Source: Prevotella sp. CAG:1185
GTDB taxonomy: Bacteria > Bacteroidota > Bacteroidia > Bacteroidales > Bacteroidaceae
Assembly (NCBI GenBank): GCA_000436695.1
Contig: HF992536.1
Location: forward strand, 19,487 to 36,185
Reading direction: 5' to 3'
DNA length: 16,699 nt
The notes beneath the pieces were generated by a model. That model saw only the letters and a program-made list of their open reading frames with translations. It had not been told where the DNA came from and made no database searches. The stretch's first letter is position 1. Every line of letters begins with the position of its first letter. The position numbers were made by a program, and so were the translations under genes. Positions 8,249 to 14,600 of the stretch are shown piece by piece.

Positions 8249-8612
8249 TATTTTGTATATTAAATAATATATCATTATATGTTATAATAAATTAGCTGTT
8301 ATTTATATCCAATAGACCTATTTTAAATGATTAATATTTACTTTACATTTAACTATATGTAATCTTATTTTATTCGTATTTTATAAAAATACATTATATT
8401 GTATGTATTAATCATATTTTTTACTATCTTTTTCAAGAATCAAATATTATAAAGATACAGAATACACCAACGAAATATTATTAAGAAATACAATGGAACA
8501 ATATAAATGCGAAAAAATAAAAGAATCCACAACAGATGTATAAACTAAGTTTACATAATCAAAAGCATTTAAACAGAAATTAACATAAATATATCGCTCC
8601 GCTTAATTAATA

Positions 8613-8639
8613 TTGCCATACCAATTAATGGCATGGCAA
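8613..8639 (-). terminator. Possible weak terminator after the restriction endonuclease gene
   Basis: TTGCCAT (8613-8619) and ATGGCAA (8633-8639) are perfect 7-base inverted arms with 13 nt between them; an alternative pairing uses GCCAT with the nearer ATGGC. It lies about 44 nt after the endonuclease stop codon. The following minus-strand sequence is AT-rich but lacks a clean U-tract, so termination here is only plausible. Confidence 0.4.
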
Positions 8640-8682
8640 CATCGCTAGAATTATATATAATTAATATATAAATATAGTAATT

Positions 8683-9879
8683 TTACTGTGGCCTAAGATA
8701 TTTAAGCAAATTGGCTTTTATTCCTTCATATCCCATCTGTTCATTAAATTCGTTTGTATCCAAACCTTTATTTAAAACAGTAACAAAATCTGACAAAGAA
8801 TAATCATCATTACCATTTTGAAAATTACGTTCAATAGAATCTAATTTACTTAAAAGGCATACCATTTGATAATTTGGATCCGTCTTTCTTGTATTTCTAT
8901 TCGGATGTGCATAAGAATAGTGCTCTGTACCTGTTAAAGCAATAATATTCTCCGGCATATCAGCCAAATCAGGAAATTCGCTAATCATGAAAATGTGGTG
9001 TGCATCAGTTGCCTTATAAGACGGATAATGATGTATTTCACTATATTGTTCTAAGTCTCTAACAAACTTTTTAGCTTTACTTACAGAACGTTCATAATAT
9101 CCTGTATAAATCCTCACACTATTGCCTACATAAGTCGCATATTCCTGCCTTGACATATCTTTTGGCTTTTCAACATCACGCCAATTTATTCGGTTATATC
9201 GTATTTCTTCTATTGTAATTGGATTACTAGATAAAAAACCTCGAATAGAACCTTTCTTATGCCTACGGAATGCCATGATGTTTATTATCTTATTAAAAAT
9301 TCTTGGTGGTTCATAATCACCATGTATTGGAGTATTCTCTTTATAAAGAAATGTCAGTTTACTTCGCAATATATCAAATCTCATTTTATCTTGCTTCTCA
9401 AAGAAATCATCAAAAAATGACATGCAACCACTATCAGACATGACTTTACTTAAATAAACATCCAAAAAGATTAGTGCATTTTTTTCTCGCATAGAGATAA
9501 ACATCAGTATATCATATTCCAATACTTGATAGATATTTACACCTTTCTCTTTATTTTCAGATAAAATGCCTGCATATGCAAGCATTTTCATTGGCTGAGC
9601 AAAAAACTTGTCATATTCAGACGACATACTTTTGTCCTCTGTATCAGGTTTTGAAAAACATTCACTGAGTAATTGGTTTGCATAAGTAGAGTGCCATATA
9701 CTATCTTTAGAAAATTTAGTTAACTTATTATCACCAATATACTCAATAATACATTCAGCAACAGCACATATTACATCAGGTATACATTTTTGATCTGTAA
9801 ATCTTGCGTTATGTGATTTACGAATATCATAATCATATTTATCAACATAACTTTTTATATATTTCTCATCTATATGCAT
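8683..9879 (-). CDS. HNH-type putative type II restriction endonuclease
   Basis: A 398-residue protein, probably the restriction enzyme of the system. The C-terminal third carries a His-Me-finger (HNH) core: ATDAHHIF (His294/His295, metal/general-base position), Asn311 in ENIIALT 16 residues later, and further His320 and His325 in TEHYSYAHPN. This layout is usual for HNH-class type II endonucleases. The first ~200 residues are mostly helical with no named domain recognised ('LEYDILMFISMREKNALIF'), followed by a basic stretch (IMAFRRHKKGSIRGFLSS) likely to touch DNA. No CxxC zinc pairs are seen. The gene begins 6 nt after the stop of the fused methyltransferase, so it is probably translated after it by coupling, which would protect the host first. 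By gene partners, the Alw26I/Eco31I/Esp3I type IIS group is the closest analogy; this is an inference. The cleavage site cannot be read from sequence. Confidence 0.75.
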   Translation of the reverse strand: MHIDEKYIKSYVDKYDYDIRKSHNARFTDQKCIPDVICAVAECIIEYIGDNKLTKFSKDSIWHSTYANQLLSECFSKPDTEDKSMSSEYDKFFAQPMKMLAYAGILSENKEKGVNIYQVLEYDILMFISMREKNALIFLDVYLSKVMSDSGCMSFFDDFFEKQDKMRFDILRSKLTFLYKENTPIHGDYEPPRIFNKIINIMAFRRHKKGSIRGFLSSNPITIEEIRYNRINWRDVEKPKDMSRQEYATYVGNSVRIYTGYYERSVSKAKKFVRDLEQYSEIHHYPSYKATDAHHIFMISEFPDLADMPENIIALTGTEHYSYAHPNRNTRKTDPNYQMVCLLSKLDSIERNFQNGNDDYSLSDFVTVLNKGLDTNEFNEQMGYEGIKANLLKYLRPQ

Positions 9880-9885
9880 AATTCT

Positions 9886-12438
9886 TTATTTTAATTTTCC
9901 AAAAAAGAAGACAGAGTTATTATCAATATTTAATGATCTACTACCACGATTACGAGCTATGGCATAAAAATTTGCAAAATTATCTGTTGCATAAAACGCC
10001 AAATCATCTTTAGTGATAATTTCAGATTTATTAATCAGTGTCAAAATTGCAACAGAACCATCTGTAATACAATTTTTAGGTAAAAAACAGGCACGAGGAT
10101 GATATGTAAGATTCGGTAATAAAACACAATCTGTCTTATTAAGATACTTAGCTACATCAAGCCTTTCTATATTATCTATATAACAGTCATAATCTGGTAT
10201 ATTTATAATTTCATTATTGCCAATATTACGTGATTTTAGAACACGTATTTTTCCTTTACTTTTAGTAATTGATTTAGTAATAGCCCTATCTCTATATGCT
10301 TTAAAAATATTAAATTTCATATTTTCAGCCACTTTATCAAATTCTTCATTGCGATATATAATCCAATAGGGAAATCTATTATCAGTAATATAATCTTGAT
10401 GATACTTACAAACCTCATTTGTTATATAAGATTCAACAATTGTATCTTTAGGACTATTTTTGGTATTAAGTATAAAATCGATTGTCTCAATTTTCACTCC
10501 TTTAAAACCTTTTTCTCCAAAATCAATTATATGTGTAATTTCTTTTTCACACATAAGAGAACGAGTCTTATTAAATTCTGGGGCACTTATTAAACTTTTT
10601 GGTACTATCAATGATACTATATCTCCTATTCTCATTGCTTTTTCTATAAAGAATGAGAATATATTATTAGTATCTTTATTCACAGCTATTGATTTATATA
10701 AAGATAGTATTTGTTTTTCTTTAATTACTTTTTTATAAGGAGGATTACCTACAACCAAGTCATAATGCGAATTAAATTTATGTAATAAAAAATCATCCGT
10801 AATATAATTAATACTTATGTTACTGGGTACATTTAACTTTCTAACCAATTCTTTTAGTATTTCAATACTATAAATATCAATATCTACTACATCAATTGTC
10901 ACCATTGGCACATTTGAATATTTTTCTATCAAAGTGGGTAAAAAATTACCTACGCCTATAGAAGGTTCCAAGATTCTCAATTCAGTATAATTTTTAGCAT
11001 CCGGCAAATACTTTATTATTGAATAACAAATATCCTGACGAGTATAATATGCAGCATTATTCTCTCTTTGAGAATTTGCCAATTCAGCAATATTTGCCAA
11101 TTCAATAAAACTAAGTTTAGATTCATTAATAAAATTAAGAAGGTTGGTATGAACTGTCAGTTTCTTCTTTGCAATGAGAGTTTTGATTTCATTTTCAGCC
11201 ATTATTGGCTTACATAATATTTTTTTTACTTTACAAGCTATTTGTCTAAATATTATAGTAGGAACAGCCTCTCCAAGACTTTGTCTAATATTCATTTCCT
11301 CTTTCTTTAAGAAACTTTCTTTTTCTTTCAATGGCAAAGCATTAAGTTGTTCAAAAGATAGTTCGCTCCATTGAAAAGAAGCAGGAACAGACATCATAAG
11401 CATAACTTCCCTAATACTAAAAACCCTATTGTCTACAGGATGTACAGTATTTTGACTTGCCAAAATATCATTACGAGTGTGTATACATGGAGCAACTTTA
11501 TCCCAACATTGGCGTGTATATTTATCGCCATTTTTTTTTGCATTATAAATAATCACACCATTTTTAACTCTATGAGGTATTTTACATATATCAGTATTAT
11601 CAAAAGCAGATTGTCCTTCTTTTATATCAGCTATCCATGCCTCCATATGTGGGGAGTAACGCCTGAAGTTGTGATAAATATCATTTTTACTAATTTCACC
11701 CATAGTTTTTAATGAAGGTAAATTACCTATTACTTGACGTAGTGTACATTCTGCTTGTCTGTCAGGGAAAATATCATATGGAGTAATCTCTTTTAAATCT
11801 TTTCGTACACCAATTACAAGAGTTCTTGTTCTACTTGAAGGACATCCATAATCCTTAAAATTTACAACCCTATAAAGAATATTATACTCACCTGCCAAAT
11901 TATTATCAATCGCTTCTTTTATTGGCTTATCAATTCCATCAATGTCAGTACAAATGGAAGTAAGAAACGCTCTCACATTCTCAAATATAAAAAATTTGGG
12001 AGAAATATCTTTAACCATTCTAATGGATTCTACCACCAAAGAATTACGTTTTAGTTCATTTCTTTTCTTATGGTTAGCAACAGACATACCCTGACATGGT
12101 GGAGTCGCTATAAGTACATCTAAATCTTTTATATTAAAGCCATGTTTCCACAAGTCAATCTCTGCAAAAACTTTATCTTTCGTCTCTTGATTAGTCATAT
12201 CACCACAAATATAACCACTATTATAAATACATTTGTTGTTATAACGTTGTATTTTCAAGCGACGTTCCAATAGTTCAACGGTTGCAATGCAATAATAACC
12301 TTCTTGTTTAAATCCGTAACAACCAACACCAGCACTACTAAACAAACTAATATACGTTCTTATTCCATTATCAGAACGACTCTCTGCTACTATTTCTTTT
12401 GGGAAATCTATTTCTTTATATAAGTTTTTCTTTACCAT
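9886..12438 (-). CDS. Fused bifunctional DNA methyltransferase: m5C domain + N6-adenine domain
   Basis: One 850-residue polypeptide with two complete methyltransferases. Residues about 27-408 are a cytosine-C5 enzyme: SAM motif I (YISLFSSAGVGCYGF), motif IV ATPPCQG with catalytic Cys115, motif VI FENV (Glu153), motif VIII SRTRTLVIG (202-210), a target-recognition region near 215-335, and a motif X variant GEAVP (389-393). Residues about 440-850 are a gamma-type N6-adenine enzyme like TaqI/Eco57I: YYTRQ (464-468), SAM motif LRILEPSIGVGNFL (487-500), catalytic NPPY (565-568) and a C-terminal region suited to target recognition. No nuclease motif is seen in the chain, so it is not type IIG. The natural reading is that it protects an asymmetric site by methylating C on one strand and A on the other, for the HNH enzyme encoded 6 nt downstream. 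The reading frame is uninterrupted. Confidence 0.92.
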   Translation of the reverse strand: MVKKNLYKEIDFPKEIVAESRSDNGIRTYISLFSSAGVGCYGFKQEGYYCIATVELLERRLKIQRYNNKCIYNSGYICGDMTNQETKDKVFAEIDLWKHGFNIKDLDVLIATPPCQGMSVANHKKRNELKRNSLVVESIRMVKDISPKFFIFENVRAFLTSICTDIDGIDKPIKEAIDNNLAGEYNILYRVVNFKDYGCPSSRTRTLVIGVRKDLKEITPYDIFPDRQAECTLRQVIGNLPSLKTMGEISKNDIYHNFRRYSPHMEAWIADIKEGQSAFDNTDICKIPHRVKNGVIIYNAKKNGDKYTRQCWDKVAPCIHTRNDILASQNTVHPVDNRVFSIREVMLMMSVPASFQWSELSFEQLNALPLKEKESFLKKEEMNIRQSLGEAVPTIIFRQIACKVKKILCKPIMAENEIKTLIAKKKLTVHTNLLNFINESKLSFIELANIAELANSQRENNAAYYTRQDICYSIIKYLPDAKNYTELRILEPSIGVGNFLPTLIEKYSNVPMVTIDVVDIDIYSIEILKELVRKLNVPSNISINYITDDFLLHKFNSHYDLVVGNPPYKKVIKEKQILSLYKSIAVNKDTNNIFSFFIEKAMRIGDIVSLIVPKSLISAPEFNKTRSLMCEKEITHIIDFGEKGFKGVKIETIDFILNTKNSPKDTIVESYITNEVCKYHQDYITDNRFPYWIIYRNEEFDKVAENMKFNIFKAYRDRAITKSITKSKGKIRVLKSRNIGNNEIINIPDYDCYIDNIERLDVAKYLNKTDCVLLPNLTYHPRACFLPKNCITDGSVAILTLINKSEIITKDDLAFYATDNFANFYAIARNRGSRSLNIDNNSVFFFGKLK

Positions 12439-12613
12439 AGCTTATCTGTGCATTTTGAGTTTTTAGTTGCAATAAATAACACTTTTCCACAAGATATTTA
12501 TTTTTTGCCTCAACTTCAATCACTCGATTTGCATACCATAATATTAACAATATTTAATATTTCACAAATTAAAATCTGTTCTATTTGGATTTTATTTCAT
12601 CTTCCGATTTTTA

Positions 12614-12664
12614 TATAGGGTTTCAAATCAACTTTTACTGCCAATAGAGATTTTTCACCCTATA
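12614..12664. repeat. TATAGGGT inverted repeat in the methyltransferase leader
   Basis: TATAGGGT (12614-12621) and its exact complement ACCCTATA (12657-12664) stand 35 nt apart, inside the predicted 5' leader of the methyltransferase gene. In the RNA they could close a large stem-loop; in DNA they could be paired half-sites for a regulator. GGG/CCC blocks stand out in this AT-rich spacer. The symmetry is seen; any role is inferred. Confidence 0.35.
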
Positions 12665-12730
12665 CTTCTCTTGAAGTTCTTTTACTTTTCTAAAAAACAG
12701 ATTATCAATCACTGTTTTGACTTTACTTGG

Positions 12731-12760
12731 CAAAGATAATCATTTTTAATATAATACAAA
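12731..12760 (-). promoter_or_regulatory. Bacteroidetes promoter of the methyltransferase-endonuclease operon
   Basis: On the minus strand TTTG (12760-12757) is followed after 18 nt by TATCTTTG (12738-12731), an exact TAnnTTTG -7 box. It is the best match upstream of the methyltransferase gene; no full match was found nearer to the start codon. It predicts a leader of about 285 nt, long enough to hold regulation. Confidence 0.6.
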
Positions 12761-12871
12761 AAAATACATTAATAATAATTTTTTAAAGCAGGCTTAATAG
12801 CAATGATTAAATTGATAAATTTTAATTTGTAACCTAGCCGATAATTTCTTAACAAATACTAATGATATTTA

Positions 12872-12910
12872 ATTGTATAATATAACTTTGGTATACAAAG
12901 TGAAATATAT
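12872..12910 (+). promoter_or_regulatory. Candidate distal rightward promoter for SIR2-HerA with overlapping dyad
   Basis: ATTG (12872-12875), 17 nt, then TAACTTTG (12893-12900) fits the Bacteroidetes -33/-7 pattern with one mismatch. The last bases of the -7 box form the left arm of a small dyad, CTTTG-GTATA-CAAAG (12896-12910), which could be an operator. The leader to the SIR2 start would be about 280 nt. Confidence 0.4.
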
Positions 12911-12998
12911 TTTATATATAATAAAATCTAAATCAAATAATATACAAGTTTTGATATGATTTTATCTAATGTTATTAATTTCTCATAACCACTATTTA

Positions 12999-13012
12999 TT
13001 GATATTTATCAA
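12999..13012. repeat. Palindrome TTGATA-TT-TATCAA upstream of SIR2
   Basis: A perfect 6-base dyad around TT, with partial extension of the symmetry into flanking ATTTAT/AATAAAT. It lies about 38 bp before the proximal TAACTTTG box, where an activator or repressor could bind. AT-rich composition makes chance palindromes common. Confidence 0.3.
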
Positions 13013-13050
13013 ATAAATACAAAAAAAATACAATATACAAAATAAATTCT

Positions 13051-13058
13051 TAACTTTG
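13051..13058 (+). promoter_or_regulatory. Candidate proximal -7 box for the SIR2-HerA operon
   Basis: TAACTTTG matches the Bacteroidetes -7 consensus TAnnTTTG and would start transcription near 13065, giving a leader of about 120 nt before the SIR2 ATG. A TTTG -33 box at the usual distance is missing, so it may be weak or need an activator. Confidence 0.4.
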
Positions 13059-13187
13059 CTACCACTTATATTTATTAAACACTAAAGATACAGATAGTTT
13101 TCATTAACCATCAAATTAATGAATCGAATTTGTATAATATGAACATTATTGATTAATACATAAAAATAATTAAGATATAAATACAAA

Positions 13188-14588
13188 ATGGATATAGGGA
13201 AAAAAATAAGTGAAGCCCAAAGAGTACTTAGTAAAGGTGGAAATATCATTAAAACCCGTGATGATCATGAGTTGATTTTTATAAATAAAGGTGGAACTAT
13301 TTTGAATTCAAGTGGTTTTGAATGGGGACTTAATAAAACGGAAACTGTTACAAATTCTGTATTTCGTAATCGAATTGAGCCCTGGCTAACTTCATTGTTT
13401 CAATCTGAACATTTGTCACTGCTTTGCGGTTCAGGCATAACAAATGCTATAAGTTTCTTAGCAGGATCAAGTGGTGGCACTACGATGGGAGCAACTACAT
13501 TTACCAAGTATGAAGATGAGATTAAAAGCGCCGCGGAAGCCTCTGCAAAAGCATGTGGGCGTGGAAGTGGTAATATTGAAGACCAAATACGAACAGCCAA
13601 TGATTTACTTCGTGGATTGAAAATTCTAAAGAAAGACAGCGATGCTAAAGAATTAGAAACAGAACTTGATACAATAATCTCAGAATTTGCAAAGTCTATA
13701 TTAAAGTCTGAAAACGGAATAGCAACTGCGAATGAAGAAAAACGTGAAAATGCATATTCAGTATTGGTCAATTTTCTTCTCAGTTTTGCAAGTCGTACAG
13801 GGAATAGGGAGAGGTTGAACATTTTCACAACCAATTATGATCGTCTAATTGAAATCGGTGCTGAATTAGCAGGTATTCATCTAATGGATAGATTTGTTGG
13901 CACAATGATGCCTATTTTCAGGTCCTCAAGACTAAACTTGGATATTCATTACAACCCGCCTGGAATTAGAGGAGAACCTCGCTATTTAGAAGGTGTTGCA
14001 CGTTTGACAAAACTTCATGGATCTGTAGATTGGATACAGAATGGTGGTGCAATACGCCGCATAGGGCTTCCGTTTGGTGCAGACGACATAACGGCATATC
14101 TAAAAGCACCAGGACTATATGGAGCAAATGCTTTAAAACTGATGATTTATCCCAATTCTGCAAAAGATCGCGAAACTGCTGAATATCCATACGTTGAATT
14201 GTTCCGTGATTTTGCTGCTTCTATTTGTAGACCGAATAGCACTTTGGTCACTTATGGTTATGGATTTGGAGATGAACACATAAATCGAGTAATTCATGAT
14301 ATGCTTACTATACCATCAACCCATTTGGTTGTTATTTCGTTCAACGATCCAATAGGCCGTATTTTACGATTCTATTATGATGTAGCACATTATGCACAAA
14401 TATCAGTTTTAATAGGTAATAATTTGGGAGACATTACAAATTTGGCAAATGATTATTTACCTAAATCTGCTATTGATCGTACAACTATTAGGATGGCTGA
14501 ATTATTACAGCACCGTATGGGAGCAGTCCCTGCAGCATCTTCAACACCCATTACATCATCTACAACAAAAACGACAAAAACATATTAA
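13188..14588 (+). CDS. SIR2-domain defence effector (predicted NAD-consuming), SIR2-HerA system
   Basis: A 466-residue cytosolic SIR2-like protein. The Rossmann-type NAD site shows a glycine motif LCGSGIT (79-85), the catalytic-type FTTNYD (213-218; Asn216), LHGSVDW (276-282; His277) and a late NAD-contacting motif YGYGFGDEHIN (356-366). These match defence SIR2 proteins that cleave NAD rather than deacetylate. An N-terminal extension of ~70 residues precedes the fold, a helical insert (about 108-200) follows the glycine motif, and the tail (451-466) is Ser/Thr-rich. The gene is followed 12 nt later by a HerA ATPase gene, the defining partner of the SIR2-HerA anti-phage system, in which the two proteins assemble and phage infection triggers NAD depletion. 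Activity here is inferred from intact Asn/His residues. The ATG lies in an A-rich leader without a Shine-Dalgarno site. Confidence 0.88.
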   Translation: MDIGKKISEAQRVLSKGGNIIKTRDDHELIFINKGGTILNSSGFEWGLNKTETVTNSVFRNRIEPWLTSLFQSEHLSLLCGSGITNAISFLAGSSGGTTMGATTFTKYEDEIKSAAEASAKACGRGSGNIEDQIRTANDLLRGLKILKKDSDAKELETELDTIISEFAKSILKSENGIATANEEKRENAYSVLVNFLLSFASRTGNRERLNIFTTNYDRLIEIGAELAGIHLMDRFVGTMMPIFRSSRLNLDIHYNPPGIRGEPRYLEGVARLTKLHGSVDWIQNGGAIRRIGLPFGADDITAYLKAPGLYGANALKLMIYPNSAKDRETAEYPYVELFRDFAASICRPNSTLVTYGYGFGDEHINRVIHDMLTIPSTHLVVISFNDPIGRILRFYYDVAHYAQISVLIGNNLGDITNLANDYLPKSAIDRTTIRMAELLQHRMGAVPAASSTPITSSTTKTTKTY

Positions 14589-14600
14589 GAATTATAGCTT

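Larger units (their letters stand above)
8156..8682. other. AT-rich intergenic region at the edge of the defence island
   Basis: A 527-bp region of very low GC lies between the T9SS cargo gene start and the restriction endonuclease gene end. It holds the cargo promoter at the left (8217-8248) and a small hairpin at the right (8613-8639). No ORF longer than a few tens of codons, tRNA, att-like direct repeat or insertion-sequence end was recognised in the middle. It coincides with the change from higher-GC genes on the left to strongly AT-rich defence genes on the right. Confidence 0.6.
12439..13187. other. Divergent regulatory spacer between the RM operon and SIR2-HerA
   Basis: A 749-bp, extremely AT-rich region lies between the starts of two divergent defence operons. 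The left part is the predicted ~285-nt leader of the methyltransferase-endonuclease mRNA and contains a TATAGGGT inverted repeat pair. Promoter boxes face left at 12731-12760 and right near 12872-12900 and 13051-13058. A 14-bp palindrome lies at 12999-13012. No controller-protein (C protein) gene, tRNA or convincing small ORF was found; the longest minus-strand candidate in the leader is only about 25-32 codons. Confidence 0.6.

Noticed and set aside
8493..8544. Small plus-strand ORF in the AT-rich spacer starting at the ATG at 8493
   Set aside because: It ends after about 16 codons with no promoter or ribosome-binding site; consistent with chance.
9886..12438. Type IIG (fused nuclease-methyltransferase) interpretation of the 850-residue protein
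   Set aside because: No PD-(D/E)XK or HNH signature is visible in the chain; the N-terminal half is clearly a cytosine methyltransferase and the nuclease is a separate gene.
12635..12712. Minus-strand short ORF (GTG start, 25 codons; 32 codons if a TTG is used) in the RM leader, considered as a C protein or leader peptide
   Set aside because: It is too short for a helix-turn-helix controller protein, has no ribosome-binding support, and ORFs of this size are common by chance. Only conservation in relatives would revive it.
13400..13834. 144-codon minus-strand open frame inside the SIR2 gene
   Set aside because: It lies wholly opposite a gene with clear SIR2 motifs and has no domain or start-site support.
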